Assembly (NCBI RefSeq): GCF_016649425.1
Contig: NZ_JADRCR010000002.1
Coordinates: 630,575 to 694,574 of the forward strand
From: Limnobaculum allomyrinae
Lineage (GTDB): Bacteria; Pseudomonadota; Gammaproteobacteria; Enterobacterales; Enterobacteriaceae
Length of the DNA: 64,000 nucleotides
Reading direction: 5' to 3'
The notes under the pieces are model-generated. The model saw only the letters and a program-made list of their open reading frames with translations, was not told the origin of the DNA and did not search any database. Below are positions 9,985-20,486 of the stretch, piece by piece; position 1 is the first letter of the stretch; each line of letters opens with the position of its first letter. The translations under genes and the position numbers were made by a program.

Positions 9985-11128
9985 AGGAAGCCCGATGATG
10001 ATGTATCGGCGTATAACAATAGGCGCAGCAATAAGTATGTTACTGATTGGTTGTAGTAGTGAGCCAACAAAACCTGCTCCAATTACTTCTATTAATAATA
10101 GCAGCGGAACCTATTCTACCGCTTCCACCTCAACGCCAGCAAAAACCTCTGGGTCAGCGACGACAATGGCAATGGATACCAGCCGTCCTAATATTGTTTA
10201 TACTGAAGGACAGGAACTGGCTCCGGCAACATCTACGGCAAATACCTCTGCTCAGGGTAGCGGCAATCCGTTTAATCAGAACAAGGCCGCCAGCAATCAG
10301 GTTGCTACTTCCGGCGATCGTATTGTTTATAACCGTAGCTACTCAGATATTCCAAAAGGTTCTTATAACGGGGGGCCAACCTATACTGTCTCTCGTGGAG
10401 ATACTTTATTCTATATCGCCTGGATTACCGGTAATGATTATCGTGAACTGGCACAAAAAAATAACATTTCAGAACCTTATGCTTTATCAGCTGGTCAGAC
10501 CTTAAACGTTGGCGGTGGCATCAATACTGGCGGAACATTGGCTGGAACCAGCAATAATGGGGCGTCCGTCTCATCTGTGACTTCTAATCAAAATCCTACA
10601 ACAAGTGTTGATTCTACAAATTCAGGCGCGTACACTGCCTCAAGTAGTAAACAAAATGTTGATAAAACGTTACCAACTGCGACAACGGCAGGGACGACGA
10701 CGGCAGCGACCAGTACAGCAACGACTCCGGCAACGGCAAGTAGTAGCAGTACCTCAAATGTTCGCTGGCGTTGGCCGACTGAAGGAAAAGTGATAGAGAA
10801 CTTTTCCACTTCAGAAGGGGGTAACAAAGGGATCGATATTGCAGGGTCTCGTGGTCAGTCGGTACTGGCAGCCGCCGATGGGCGAGTTGTCTATGCAGGC
10901 AATGCACTACGTGGATATGGCAATTTGATCATCATCAAACATAATGATGACTATCTGAGTGCGTATGCACACAATGACTCAATGCTCGTGGCTGAGCAAC
11001 AAGAGGTCAAAGCAGGTCAAAAAATAGCAACAATGGGGAGTACGGGCACCAGCTCTGTGAGATTGCACTTCGAAATCCGCTATAAGGGCAAGTCCGTCAA
11101 CCCGCTGCAGCATTTGCCGCAGCGTTAA
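9977..11128 (+). CDS. nlpD: Murein hydrolase activator NlpD
   Basis: Outer-membrane lipoprotein that activates the septal amidase AmiC. The lipobox LLIGC puts the acylated cysteine at residue 26 from this start. A long Ser/Thr/Ala-rich linker is followed by a LysM domain (YTVSRGDTLFYIAWITGND), a second low-complexity linker and a C-terminal LytM/M23 domain. The usual zinc-binding His of M23 is replaced (KGIDIAGS), as in other NlpD proteins, which are activators rather than enzymes. The open frame begins at a TTG at 9950; the ATG at 9977 after GGGGGAAGC is preferred. In E. coli the main rpoS promoter lies inside nlpD, and the same arrangement is likely here. Confidence 0.94.
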   Translation: MNKGSPMMMYRRITIGAAISMLLIGCSSEPTKPAPITSINNSSGTYSTASTSTPAKTSGSATTMAMDTSRPNIVYTEGQELAPATSTANTSAQGSGNPFNQNKAASNQVATSGDRIVYNRSYSDIPKGSYNGGPTYTVSRGDTLFYIAWITGNDYRELAQKNNISEPYALSAGQTLNVGGGINTGGTLAGTSNNGASVSSVTSNQNPTTSVDSTNSGAYTASSSKQNVDKTLPTATTAGTTTAATSTATTPATASSSSTSNVRWRWPTEGKVIENFSTSEGGNKGIDIAGSRGQSVLAAADGRVVYAGNALRGYGNLIIIKHNDDYLSAYAHNDSMLVAEQQEVKAGQKIATMGSTGTSSVRLHFEIRYKGKSVNPLQHLPQR

Positions 11129-11185
11129 CTGGGCAGGAGATGTTTTCCTGCCTGATTGTCGCAATTTACAGGTAGGAAAACAAAA

Positions 11186-12175
11186 ATGAGTTCCAATACG
11201 CTGAAAGTCAACGAATGGCCTGAAAATGCCGATTTCGATGAAAATGAACCCACGGAGTTCGACGAAAAAGCTCAACTGGATAGCGTCGAAGAAGATAGCT
11301 CCACGGATGACATACTGCTTTCACAAGATGTGACTCAACATGTGCTGGATGCGACACAGCTGTATCTCGGAGAAATTGGTTTTTCACCTTTATTAACCGC
11401 TCAGGAAGAAGTCTATTTTGCACGGCGGGCATTACGTGGCGATGCCGCAGCCCGCAGTCGTATGATAGAAAGTAACCTGCGTTTGGTTGTCAAAATTGCT
11501 CGTCGGTATAACAATCGCGGTCTTGCACTGCTTGATCTTATCGAAGAGGGCAATCTGGGTCTTATTCGTGCGGTAGAAAAGTTTGATCCTGAAAGAGGAT
11601 TCCGTTTCTCTACTTATGCAACCTGGTGGATTCGTCAGACTATTGAACGTGCCATCATGAATCAGACCAGAACTATCCGCTTGCCGATTCATATTGTTAA
11701 AGAGCTGAACGTCTATTTGCGTACTGCCCGTGAACTTTCCCAAAAGCTGGATCACGAGCCGCGTGCGGAAGATATTGCACTTCAACTGGATAAATCAGTA
11801 GGTGATGTTAGTCGGGTGCTACGTCTTAATGAACGTGTGACTTCTGTGGATTCTCCATTAAATGGTGAATCAGATAGCGCATTGTTAGACATCCTACCGG
11901 ATGAAAATAACAATGATCCTGAATATACCACTCAGGATAATGATATTAAGCAGAGCATCGTTAAATGGTTATTTGAACTGAATCCAAAGCAGCGGGAAGT
12001 ATTAGCGCGTCGTTTCGGCCTGTTAGGTTATGAAGCGGCTACTCTGGAAGATGTCGGCGCAGAAATTGGGTTAACCCGTGAACGCGTTCGTCAAATTCAG
12101 GTAGAAGGGCTGAGCCAACTGCGTGAGATTCTGGTGAAACAAGGTCTGAATATTGAGGCTCTGTTTCAGGAATAA
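11186..12175 (+). CDS. rpoS: RNA polymerase sigma factor RpoS
   Basis: Stationary-phase and general-stress sigma factor. The 329-residue protein follows E. coli RpoS nearly throughout: region 1.2 ([17 protein letters not shown]), region 2 ([39 protein letters not shown]), region 3 and region 4 with the helix-turn-helix ([20 protein letters not shown]). The ATG at 11186 lies nine bases after GGTAGG and starts the conserved N-terminus. It sits 57 bases after nlpD. No frameshift or stop is seen, unlike many laboratory-passaged rpoS alleles. Confidence 0.97.
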   Translation: MSSNTLKVNEWPENADFDENEPTEFDEKAQLDSVEEDSSTDDILLSQDVTQHVLDATQLYLGEIGFSPLLTAQEEVYFARRALRGDAAARSRMIESNLRLVVKIARRYNNRGLALLDLIEEGNLGLIRAVEKFDPERGFRFSTYATWWIRQTIERAIMNQTRTIRLPIHIVKELNVYLRTARELSQKLDHEPRAEDIALQLDKSVGDVSRVLRLNERVTSVDSPLNGESDSALLDILPDENNNDPEYTTQDNDIKQSIVKWLFELNPKQREVLARRFGLLGYEAATLEDVGAEIGLTRERVRQIQVEGLSQLREILVKQGLNIEALFQE

Positions 12176-12196
12176 TCGTTGCTAAATCTCGAAACA

Positions 12197-12226
12197 ACAC
12201 CTGTGTTTATACACGGGTGTTTTTTT
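12197..12226 (+). terminator. Rho-independent terminator after rpoS
   Basis: Stem ACACCTGTGT with ACACGGGTGT (one G-T pair), followed by a run of T residues, 21 bases after the rpoS stop. Confidence 0.8.
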
Positions 12227-12296
12227 ATCTGGATCGGTTAGACTGATCAATATTGATTCCCTTCAGACAAATTATCACCATGGATAGGGTGCTTAT

Positions 12297-13676
12297 ATGT
12301 TGAATCGTATTCGTCTTTTCTGTATCTCAACCGGATTGTTGCTACTTAGTGGCTGCGATGAGCAACAGACCCCTCAACAAACTCATCATTTTTTATCACA
12401 GTGTCTGAACGGACAACTGAGCGAAATTTCAGCCGCTCTGGATCAGGGAATTAAAATCAATAGTGTTTCACCTCAAGGTATTAGCTGCTTAATGATAGCG
12501 GCTCAGGCGAGACGAGAAGATGTGGTGAAACTGCTGTTAGACCGCAAAGCTAATCCTCATCAAAAAACGACTTCCGGGGTAACGGCACTGATGCTGGGGA
12601 TTGGCGTAGATAATCAACCTGAGCTACTTAAGATGTTGATTGCAGCTAAAAGTGACGTAAACCTTCAGTGTCCTGATGGCAGTACACCATTGATGATAGC
12701 GCTTGGAAGCCATAACGCTATTTTAGAAGATCGTAAAACTATCGAAAGCCTGCGAACCAAGCCATTGTCGGATGAGAGTGAAATGCTGGTATCCGACGGT
12801 AACTATAGTCTATATCCGAAGCCGGATATTAACGCAGTTAAGGTTCTGCTTGATGCCAACGCTAAAGTTGATATCAAAGATCATGAAGGCAGCACTGCGC
12901 TGGACTATGCCATTACCCGGGAATATGACACCAATATTATGACGCTCCTGATGAATGCCGGAGCTGATGTTAATGCACCGACAGGGTATGGTACAACCCC
13001 GCTTATTCACTCTTTTTATAATCAAAATATTGACTATACCCGATTGCTTATTTCACATGGGGCTAACGTTAATAGCACCCATAAAGGTGGAGAGCCGCCA
13101 TTATTTGTCGCTGCTCGTGATGCCACTCCTGACACTATTGAGCTATTGATTCATCATGGTGCTGAAATTAACTATCAGACTCCGCGTGGCAAAACACCGC
13201 TGATGTCAGCAGTAGAAGCGAAAAAGCCTGAAAATGTTGAGGCACTAATACGATTAGGGGCTGATATTAACCTTAAAGATGATCTCGGTGTTTCTGCGCT
13301 GGGTCGGAGTCAGGGAAGTCTTCGCGACAGGTTAATTAAGCAGGGTGCGGTTATCCGTGGGCAAGAAGTCAAAATGGCAGAAACAGACATTCAAGAGTGC
13401 ACGGATAAGCTATTTGATGGTTTTTTCACTAAATACGTTTCAGAGCGGGTTGTTGGCTCAGTGGTAGACAGCATAAAGATAAATACATTCGTTAAACAAG
13501 TTGAAAGCTGTGCCAATTTTGATGATGTGGTATTGGTTAATTACTTAAAGACATTTGCACCGAAAATTTCCCCGGCTGATGGAAGTCCTTCCATGAAGTC
13601 GAATTATTATGGGGTAGCAGTCGAATGCCAGATTATTGAATCGAGAGCTAAGTGTGCGGAAGCAGTAGCCCCTTGA
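12297..13676 (+). CDS. Ankyrin-repeat lipoprotein
   Basis: Predicted lipid-anchored periplasmic or outer-membrane protein of 459 residues. The signal peptide ends in LLLSGC, putting the lipid on Cys20. From about residue 55 to 340 there are seven or more ankyrin repeats, with typical pieces such as GISCLMIAAQARREDVVKLLLDRKANP, DHEGSTALDYAI, TPLMSAVEAKKPENVEALIRLGADIN. A C-terminal domain of about 110 residues with four cysteines is not recognised. Ankyrin repeats bind proteins, so a scaffolding or inhibitor role is plausible but unproven. It is monocistronic, between the rpoS terminator and a shared bidirectional terminator. Confidence 0.85.
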   Translation: MLNRIRLFCISTGLLLLSGCDEQQTPQQTHHFLSQCLNGQLSEISAALDQGIKINSVSPQGISCLMIAAQARREDVVKLLLDRKANPHQKTTSGVTALMLGIGVDNQPELLKMLIAAKSDVNLQCPDGSTPLMIALGSHNAILEDRKTIESLRTKPLSDESEMLVSDGNYSLYPKPDINAVKVLLDANAKVDIKDHEGSTALDYAITREYDTNIMTLLMNAGADVNAPTGYGTTPLIHSFYNQNIDYTRLLISHGANVNSTHKGGEPPLFVAARDATPDTIELLIHHGAEINYQTPRGKTPLMSAVEAKKPENVEALIRLGADINLKDDLGVSALGRSQGSLRDRLIKQGAVIRGQEVKMAETDIQECTDKLFDGFFTKYVSERVVGSVVDSIKINTFVKQVESCANFDDVVLVNYLKTFAPKISPADGSPSMKSNYYGVAVECQIIESRAKCAEAVAP

Positions 13677-13697
13677 TGGCTGATGAAATTGAATAAA

Positions 13698-13731
13698 AAA
13701 ATGGCCCTGATTTAAAACTCAGGGCCATTTT
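13698..13731. terminator. Bidirectional terminator between the ankyrin lipoprotein and the TonB receptor
   Basis: A perfect 13 bp stem AAAATGGCCCTGA / TCAGGGCCATTTT with an 8 base loop. A- and T-runs on both sides let it end transcription from both convergent genes. Confidence 0.88.
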
Positions 13732-13751
13732 GCATTGATAAATACCCGTAA

Positions 13752-15893
13752 TTACCAGTGGTAGTTAACTTTAGCGGTAACGTTACGGCCTTCACCGTAG
13801 TAACACCAGTAGTTACAACCACTCACATAATTGGTATCCGTCAGGTTGCTGGCGTTAACCTGTACTTGCCACTCTTTATTGATGTCATAGCGAACCATGG
13901 CATCCCACAGCGTGTAAGCCGGAACTTTCAGATCTTTATCGTTGGTCTTATCGCCGTAAGTACTGCCAATATAGCGAACGCCTGAACCTATGGTTAATCC
14001 TTCAAGTTTTCCATTAAAGGAGTAGTTTGCCCACAGGGAAGCCATGTGCAGCGGTGTTAACGGCAGGCGATTACCAATCTCATCGCTATCGCCGGAACGA
14101 ATGGTTTCTACACGGTTTAGCGTATAGTTGGCGTGAAGCTGAAGGGAATCGGTGACGTAACCCACGGCTTCCAGTTCCAGACCGCGAGAACGCGCCATTC
14201 CTGTTTGAACCTGAGCATAGTTAATGGTTGGGTCGTTTGAGGTCGTCAAAATGTTCTTTTGATACATTTCAAACGCGGCCGCATTAAAGTAGCCGTTGAA
14301 ACCTGCCGGTACATACTTAACACCGATTTCGGTTTGTTGTCCCGTTTGCGGTTCATAAGGCTTGTTTCGGCCATCACGTCCGGACAGCGGTTGGAAAGAT
14401 TCTGAGTAGCTGATGTACGGGTTTAGGCCATTGTCAGACAGATACATCAAACCCGCACTTTTGGTGTACTTATGGTCATCCATATCGATGCGGCTATCAA
14501 CCGTATTACTGTTTGCGCCAGCGTTTGAGATGATATCGCTGGAACGCGCTTTATCATAACGACCGCCAAGCAGTAATAGCCATTTGTCATCAAACTTCAG
14601 CTGGTTTTGAACATATAGCCCCGTCTGAAAGCGCTTGGTGTGGTGACCAAACAGTTCGTCATCGCTGGCAGGCGTGTAGTTACCGTAAACCGGGTTAAAG
14701 ACATCCAGCGGACTGCCGAAACTATAGATATTACCATCGGTACCGCGTGAGTTAATGGTTGAGTAGTCAGTACCCAGCAGCAAGGTATTTTCAAAACGAT
14801 CTGACGTCCAGTTACCCACTAACCGGTTGTCGATAGCATAGTTTTGCGCGCTACCGTCACGATAGGTCAGGCCGCGTTGAACGTTACGGTCATCAAGCAT
14901 ATAGGAACCGTAAACGTTACGTAACAGCAGGTTAAGATAGCTGTAAGAGCCGTTTTGCTTAAATGTCCAGGTATCGTTGAACATGTGACTTAGTTCATAG
15001 CTGATGTTGAACTGTTCTGAGTCGCCAACGCTGTAGCCCGGCTCACCAAAACTGGTATCTTTATCCACCTTACCGAACGGCGTGTTTTGCAACGTACCGT
15101 ATGGCAGCTTAAAGCCGCTCGTTGGGTTGGTGTTATCTTTCATATAGCTGGTAAGCAGGGTCAGGCTTGTTTTATCGTTGAAATCAATCGACATGCTTGG
15201 CGCGAAGTAGTAACGCTCGCTGGATGCGCCATCTACCGGACCATTATCTTTCTTGGCAAAGCCAACAAAGCGATAAAGTACGTTACCTTCGTCGTTGACG
15301 GGGCCTGAAGTATCGATGCCAAAGTGGCGGTAATCGTCTGAACCGTAGGCAACGTCAATTTCACCCTGCTTTAAACGGGTAGGGTGTTTGGTGATGATGT
15401 TTACCAAACCGCCCGGTGGGTTTTGACCATACAACATTGAGGCTGGGCCTTTAAGAGCATCTATGCGCTCTATACCGTAGGTTTCCTGATGCCAGGAGTA
15501 GAATCCCGCTTCATTATAAATGCTCGCCAGGCCATTTTGATAAGGTGCCCATTCGAAGCCCCGAATGATTAACCAGTCGGTACGATTATCCGCGCCATAC
15601 TGACCGGTTTGGATACCTGCGCTATAGCGTAGTGCTTCATCAATTTTTTTTGCGCTACGGTCTTTAATATCTTGTTCTGTGACTTCTGATACCGACCTTG
15701 GCGTTTCAGCCGCGGGGGTATCCATTTTCATCGCTGTATTACTGCCGGTGACAACCAGAGTTTCATTACCGTCAGTCTCTTTTTTATTCGTAGTTTCTTC
15801 AGCCATAGCAGGAGAAACCGCCGCCAGACTAAGTAAAATAGCATAAGCCAATGGCTTGTAAGCCGGGCTATTCGGTGCAACCGAGTTGTTCAT
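13752..15893 (-). CDS. TonB-dependent siderophore receptor
   Basis: Outer-membrane gated barrel that imports a ferric siderophore using TonB energy. After a signal peptide ending near SPAMA comes the TonB box region (ETLVVTGS), a plug domain (TPAAETPRSVSEVTEQDIKD, RIDALKGPASMLYGQNPPGGLVNI) and a long beta-barrel ending in Trp. The wording is close to FhuA/FcuA/FoxA-type hydroxamate receptors, but the ligand is not certain. The frame is open to 15941; that ATG lies inside a palindromic operator, so 15893 (AGGA ten bases upstream) is preferred, with 15914 possible. It diverges from a siderophore-binding protein, and Fur-like sites lie between them. Confidence 0.9.
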   Translation of the reverse strand: MNNSVAPNSPAYKPLAYAILLSLAAVSPAMAEETTNKKETDGNETLVVTGSNTAMKMDTPAAETPRSVSEVTEQDIKDRSAKKIDEALRYSAGIQTGQYGADNRTDWLIIRGFEWAPYQNGLASIYNEAGFYSWHQETYGIERIDALKGPASMLYGQNPPGGLVNIITKHPTRLKQGEIDVAYGSDDYRHFGIDTSGPVNDEGNVLYRFVGFAKKDNGPVDGASSERYYFAPSMSIDFNDKTSLTLLTSYMKDNTNPTSGFKLPYGTLQNTPFGKVDKDTSFGEPGYSVGDSEQFNISYELSHMFNDTWTFKQNGSYSYLNLLLRNVYGSYMLDDRNVQRGLTYRDGSAQNYAIDNRLVGNWTSDRFENTLLLGTDYSTINSRGTDGNIYSFGSPLDVFNPVYGNYTPASDDELFGHHTKRFQTGLYVQNQLKFDDKWLLLLGGRYDKARSSDIISNAGANSNTVDSRIDMDDHKYTKSAGLMYLSDNGLNPYISYSESFQPLSGRDGRNKPYEPQTGQQTEIGVKYVPAGFNGYFNAAAFEMYQKNILTTSNDPTINYAQVQTGMARSRGLELEAVGYVTDSLQLHANYTLNRVETIRSGDSDEIGNRLPLTPLHMASLWANYSFNGKLEGLTIGSGVRYIGSTYGDKTNDKDLKVPAYTLWDAMVRYDINKEWQVQVNASNLTDTNYVSGCNYWCYYGEGRNVTAKVNYHW

Positions 15894-15926
15894 AGATGGG
15901 GTATCCTGATGCATGTTTTTTAAAAT

Positions 15927-15951
15927 GAGAATACTTATCATGCGTATTCTC
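15927..15951. promoter_or_regulatory. Palindromic, Fur-like site before the TonB receptor
   Basis: GAGAATAC and GTATTCTC form a perfect inverted repeat around TTATCATGC. Over 19 bases the site agrees with the Fur consensus at 11-12 positions depending on register. It sits just upstream of the receptor start, where an iron repressor would act. Confidence 0.5.
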
Positions 15952-16043
15952 TTTTCTTTTGTGTGTTTATGTCAATTGAAACCATAAGAAGCGGGATGAA
16001 TAGTTTTAAACCAGTGATATAACGCGCATTAAGCTAATATATT

Positions 16044-16062
16044 GCGAATAGTTATCATTATT
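16044..16062. promoter_or_regulatory. Candidate Fur box between the divergent iron-uptake genes
   Basis: The 19-mer starting GCGAATAGTTATCATTATT matches the consensus GATAATGATAATCATTATC at 13 of 19 positions. Its place between a TonB receptor and a siderophore-binding protein supports the assignment. Confidence 0.6.
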
Positions 16063-16161
16063 TCTGAGCTATAGTTATTGGCGGTGGTATGATCGACCGG
16101 TTTTCAAATGGGTTAGGCTATTAACCGTTGTTATTTTTGATATAAAAGGTTTTAGAATTCG

Positions 16162-17268
16162 ATGAGCAAAAGCTTGTTAAAGCTGATGTTAGTACTGATT
16201 TTCAGTATTTCGACGGTCAGCGCAGCAGAGTGGCCAAAAACAGTGACTGATGTGTTAGGTAATCAGGTCGTTATCAATAAAAAGCCACAACGTGTGGTTC
16301 TGGCATCAGGCTATAGTTTTGTTGCTTTATCATTTGCCCATGAAGATCCAACGTCATTTTTGGTTGGCTGGGGAAGTGAACTGAAGAAATTTGATATTGC
16401 CACTTACCAACTTTTTCAGAAGACATTTCCCAAACTTTCCACGTTGAAGACTATTGGTAGCGGCAGCGGTGATGAACTGTCTTTAGAAACTATTTTGTCG
16501 TTATCTCCGGATTTAGTCATTTTCGAAGCATGGCAGGCTCCACGTTCTCAATCTCTGATAGCACTGTTAAATAAAAGCAACATTCCGGTAGTGTTTATCG
16601 ATTACTACCAGTCACCGCTAAAAAATACGGTTCCTTCTATGCGTGTGTTGGGGCAGGTGTTAGATCGCGAAGCGAAAGCTGAAGAATTGATAACCTTCTA
16701 TCAAAGCCATATGGAGCAATTAACTTCCCGTCTTGATAGCGCTCAGCTACAGCACCCGCGAGTGCTGCTTCATGCTTATCCCGGTATGTGGGAGTGTTGT
16801 TGGAGTAGTGGTTCCGGTGGACTTGGTGAATATATTTCGCTGTTTAAAGGCGAAAACGTGGGCGCCGATAAGTTTCCAACCGCTAATGGTGGGTTACTGA
16901 GTCTTGAGTATCTAATCCAGAAAAATCCGCAGGTCTATATTGCGACCGGTCATTCAGCTGTCGACCCTGAAAAAGCTCTGCCATTGGGTACCAGTGTGGA
17001 CATGGCATTAAGCCAGCGTCAGTTAAAAGCGCTGGTGGAGCAGAAAGGAATTAATACTTTTGATGCGGTTAAAAATGGTCGGGTACATGGCTTCTGGAAC
17101 TATTTTTCCGGTTCACCGTTTAACATTGTTGGCGCCGAAGTGATGGCAAAATGGATCCAGCCAGAGCTATATCAGGATATCGATCCGCAACAAACTATGG
17201 ATGAAATGAATCAACGGTTTCTTCCCGTTAAGTTAACCGGGACTTACTGGCTTACTTTGCAGAGATAG
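16162..17268 (+). CDS. Iron-siderophore ABC transporter, periplasmic binding protein
   Basis: Captures a ferric siderophore or similar ligand in the periplasm. The 368-residue protein has a signal peptide ending STVSA (about residue 21), then the Fe-siderophore/B12-binding fold: AEWPKTVTDVLGNQVVI at the mature start, KKPQRVVLASG, LETILSLSPDLVIFEAW, and FIDYYQSPLKNTV. The TonB receptor diverges upstream with Fur-like sites between. No permease or ATPase gene is beside it, so it must share those from elsewhere or have another use. A PPOX flavoprotein gene follows four bases later. Confidence 0.85.
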   Translation: MSKSLLKLMLVLIFSISTVSAAEWPKTVTDVLGNQVVINKKPQRVVLASGYSFVALSFAHEDPTSFLVGWGSELKKFDIATYQLFQKTFPKLSTLKTIGSGSGDELSLETILSLSPDLVIFEAWQAPRSQSLIALLNKSNIPVVFIDYYQSPLKNTVPSMRVLGQVLDREAKAEELITFYQSHMEQLTSRLDSAQLQHPRVLLHAYPGMWECCWSSGSGGLGEYISLFKGENVGADKFPTANGGLLSLEYLIQKNPQVYIATGHSAVDPEKALPLGTSVDMALSQRQLKALVEQKGINTFDAVKNGRVHGFWNYFSGSPFNIVGAEVMAKWIQPELYQDIDPQQTMDEMNQRFLPVKLTGTYWLTLQR

Positions 17269-17272
17269 TATT

Positions 17273-17851
17273 ATGTATATAAAACCTGAACACGTGGTCT
17301 CTTCTCAGCAGCAACTGCGTGAACACTACGATATGCCACATGAAATTGTGGTGAAAAAGCAGATTGATTTTCTGGCGCCTTATGGTCAGAAACTGATCGC
17401 CATGTCACCGTTTTTTGTGCTGGCTACGGTGGGTAAAAACGGTGTGGATGCATCACCTAAAGGTGGATATCCGGGCTTTGTAAAAACCGTAGGGGAGAAA
17501 ACGCTATTAATCCCTGACTATGCCGGTAATAACCGTTTAGACGGCCTGCAAAATATTATTGAGAATCCACAGGTTGGCTTAACATTTTTAGTGCCAGGCT
17601 ATAACGAAACATTTCGTGTTAATGGTAAAGCGACAATTTCTATTGATCCTTCTCTGTGTGAGTTTTTTACTGATACCGGTAAAAAAGTGAAATGTGTGAT
17701 TGTGGTTGATATTGAAGAGGCATTTATTCACTGCGGTCAGGCTATCAGCCTGGCGAAATTATGGGATAGCGAAAGCCAAACCAATAAGGATAAAGCGCCG
17801 ACGCTTGATGAGATTATACAGTTTCATACAGGGCGTGAGACGGTGAAGTAA
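17273..17851 (+). CDS. PPOX-type FMN flavoprotein (pyridoxamine 5'-phosphate oxidase family)
   Basis: Cytoplasmic split-barrel protein of 192 residues. It carries the pattern of the FMN-binding PPOX family: FFVLATVGKNGVDASPKGGYPGFV, DYAGNNRLDGLQNIIENPQVGLTFLVPG and ETFRVNGKA. The start lies four bases after the binding-protein stop, so the two are cotranscribed. Its place in an iron-uptake pair suggests a redox step on the imported ligand, such as reductive iron release; that is inference. Known members of this subgroup are mostly uncharacterised. Confidence 0.8.
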   Translation: MYIKPEHVVSSQQQLREHYDMPHEIVVKKQIDFLAPYGQKLIAMSPFFVLATVGKNGVDASPKGGYPGFVKTVGEKTLLIPDYAGNNRLDGLQNIIENPQVGLTFLVPGYNETFRVNGKATISIDPSLCEFFTDTGKKVKCVIVVDIEEAFIHCGQAISLAKLWDSESQTNKDKAPTLDEIIQFHTGRETVK

Positions 17852-17875
17852 ATAGTGGTATTGGCTGTGATGCAT

Positions 17876-17909
17876 AAGCCGGTCAATGGAGATATTGACC
17901 GGCTTTTTA
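17876..17909. terminator. Bidirectional terminator between the PPOX gene and mutS
   Basis: A 12 bp perfect stem AAGCCGGTCAAT / ATTGACCGGCTT with a 6 base loop, followed by TTTT. It lies between convergent genes. Confidence 0.88.
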
Positions 17910-17927
17910 CGTTCAGGAAGGGAAGTA

Positions 17928-20486
17928 TCAGACCAGATCTTTTAACCGGTAGATCCATTCCAGCGCCTGTTTAGGCGATAGAGTATCCGGATCCAGATTT
18001 TCCAGTGCTTCTACCGCCGGTGATGTTTCTTCAACGGTAATCAGCGCCATCTGTGAGCCTTCCGCGGTGCTGTTAGCCGCGTTAATTGACAGCGACTCCA
18101 GTTCTTTCAGCTTTTGTCTGGCACGTTTAATCACATCTTTCGGAACACCTGCCAGCGCGGCAACCGCCAGCCCGTAACTTTTACTGGCGGCGCCAGGCTG
18201 TACGCTGTGCATAAAGGCGATGGTGTCGCCATGTTCAACCGCATCCAGATGAATGTTTTCCACCCCTTCCATACGTTCAGGCAGAGTAGTCAGTTCAAAA
18301 TAGTGGGTGGCGAACAGGGTCATGGCCTTGATTTTATTTGCCAGATTTTCAGCACAGCTCCATGCCAGCGAAAGACCATCGTAAGTGGAGGTACCACGAC
18401 CGATTTCATCCATCAGAATCAGGCTTTGTTCCGTTGCGTTATGCAGAATATTAGCCGTTTCTGTCATTTCAACCATAAAGGTTGAACGGCCAGAAGCCAG
18501 ATCGTCAGCGGCACCAATACGCGTAAAGATACGATCGACCGGGCCAATGGTGGCACTTTCTGCGGGAACAAAACTGCCAATATGGGCCATCAACACAATC
18601 AATGCTGCCTGACGCATATAGGTGCTTTTACCGCCCATATTGGGGCCGGTAACTATCAGCATTCTACGCTGTGGTGATAACTGTAGCGGGTTAGCAATAA
18701 AGGGCTCGTTTAGCACCTGTTCAACCACCGGGTGGCGGCCACCGGTGATGGAGATACCCGGTTTATCGGTTAACTGTGGACATACGTAGTTAAGGCTATA
18801 AGCACGTTCAGACAGGTTACACAGCACGTCCAATTCGGCCAGCGCAGAAGCACTTTGTTGTAGTGCTTCAAGGTGTGGTAACAGCAGATCGAACAGTTCA
18901 TCATACAGGCTCTTTTCTAAGGCCAGCGATTTGCCCTTAGAAGTCAGTACTTTGTCTTCGTACTCTTTGAGCTCAGGGATGATATAACGCTCGGCATTTT
19001 TTAGTGTCTGGCGACGAACGTAATTAATTGGTACTAAATGACTCTGACCGCGGCTAACCTGAATGTAATAGCCGTGAACCGCATTAAAGCCAACTTTTAG
19101 CGTATCCAGCCCAAGTTTTTCCCGTTCGCGAATCTCCAGACGATCGAGGTAATCAGTTGCGCCATCGGCTAAAGCTCGCCATTCATCCAGCTCGGCATGG
19201 TAACCGGGAGCAATGACGCCACCGTCACGGATTAATACCGGAGGTGATTCGATAATGGCGCGTTCTAATAATGCCTGTAACTCATCGAACTGGCTAATTT
19301 GATTTTTTAGCGTCTGAATATAGCCGGAGTCCAGCGGTGCCAGAACATGATGGATATCCGGCAATTGTTGAAATGCATAGCGCATACGAGCCAGATCGCG
19401 TGGGCGGGCGGTACGCAGTGCCAGACGAGCCAGAATACGTTCTAAATCGCCAATATTACGCAAGTAAGGTTGAATATCGGTGTAGTAACCTTGTAATTCA
19501 TTGATAGCCGACTGACGGTTACGCAGTAGTTCAATATTGCGCGTTGGTGCATGAATCCAACGTTTAAGCATCCGGCTGCCCATTGGTGTTACCGCATGGT
19601 CAAGAATGGCTGCCAGCGTATTTTCTGTACCACCTGACAGATTAATTGTCAGTTCCAGATTGCGGCGAGTAGCCGCATCAAGAATGATGCCATCCTGCTG
19701 GCGCTCCAGTGTTATACCGCGAATATGGGGCAGAGAAGTGCGTTGAGTATCTTTTACATACTGCAGCAGGCAACCAGCTGCACGCAGGGCGCGTATTGAT
19801 TTCTCTACGCCAAAACCATTCAAGTCTTTGGTACCAAACTGCAGATTAAGCTGCTGGCGAGCTGTATCTAATTCAAACTCCCACAGCGGTCGACGGCGCA
19901 GGCCATGGCGCTGGTCGATAAGCTCCATGGAGGCAAAATCTTCCGGGTAAAGTAATTCCGCCGGGTTGGTGCGCTGAATTTCTGCCGCCATGGTTTCTTT
20001 ATCCACGGGTTCGGAAACCTGAAAGCGCCCTGAGCTGATGTCCAGAGTGGCATAGCCAAACTGTGCGCCTTCCTGCCAGATAGCAGCTAACAGATTATCC
20101 TGACGTTCCTGCAACAGTGCTTCATCACTCACGGTACCCGGAGTAACAATACGTACCACTTTACGTTCTACCGGCCCTTTGCTGGTGGCCGGATCACCGA
20201 TCTGTTCACAGATAGCAACCGACTCACCTAACTGTACCAGCTTCGCCAGATAGTTTTCTACCGCATGATGAGGTACGCCCGCCATAGGAATTGGCTCACC
20301 GGCAGACGCTCCCCGTTTGGTCAGCGAAATATCTAACAGCTGGGAGGCACGCTTGGCATCATCATAAAACAGCTCGTAAAAGTCCCCCATACGATAGAAC
20401 AGTAAAATCTGAGGGTGCTGAGCTTTCAGCTTCAGATACTGTTGCATCATGGGAGTGTGGGAATCTAAATTTGCACTATTACTCAT
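17928..20486 (-). CDS. mutS: DNA mismatch repair protein MutS
   Basis: Recognises base mismatches and small loops and recruits MutL. The 852-residue protein is full length. Near the N-terminus is the mismatch-contact segment [17 protein letters not shown], with the conserved Phe-x-Glu type region, followed by the connector, lever and clamp domains. The C-terminal ATPase has Walker [31 protein letters not shown] and FATHYFELT. The gene is intact although a mobile island lies within 150 bases of its start and the first 15 codons are duplicated 5.1 kb away. That leaves its promoter next to foreign DNA. Confidence 0.96.
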   Translation of the reverse strand: MSNSANLDSHTPMMQQYLKLKAQHPQILLFYRMGDFYELFYDDAKRASQLLDISLTKRGASAGEPIPMAGVPHHAVENYLAKLVQLGESVAICEQIGDPATSKGPVERKVVRIVTPGTVSDEALLQERQDNLLAAIWQEGAQFGYATLDISSGRFQVSEPVDKETMAAEIQRTNPAELLYPEDFASMELIDQRHGLRRRPLWEFELDTARQQLNLQFGTKDLNGFGVEKSIRALRAAGCLLQYVKDTQRTSLPHIRGITLERQQDGIILDAATRRNLELTINLSGGTENTLAAILDHAVTPMGSRMLKRWIHAPTRNIELLRNRQSAINELQGYYTDIQPYLRNIGDLERILARLALRTARPRDLARMRYAFQQLPDIHHVLAPLDSGYIQTLKNQISQFDELQALLERAIIESPPVLIRDGGVIAPGYHAELDEWRALADGATDYLDRLEIREREKLGLDTLKVGFNAVHGYYIQVSRGQSHLVPINYVRRQTLKNAERYIIPELKEYEDKVLTSKGKSLALEKSLYDELFDLLLPHLEALQQSASALAELDVLCNLSERAYSLNYVCPQLTDKPGISITGGRHPVVEQVLNEPFIANPLQLSPQRRMLIVTGPNMGGKSTYMRQAALIVLMAHIGSFVPAESATIGPVDRIFTRIGAADDLASGRSTFMVEMTETANILHNATEQSLILMDEIGRGTSTYDGLSLAWSCAENLANKIKAMTLFATHYFELTTLPERMEGVENIHLDAVEHGDTIAFMHSVQPGAASKSYGLAVAALAGVPKDVIKRARQKLKELESLSINAANSTAEGSQMALITVEETSPAVEALENLDPDTLSPKQALEWIYRLKDLV

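Noticed and set aside
10047-10907. Several long frames inside nlpD on both strands
   Set aside because: They arise from the low-complexity Ser/Thr/Ala linkers of NlpD, whose own frame is unmistakable.
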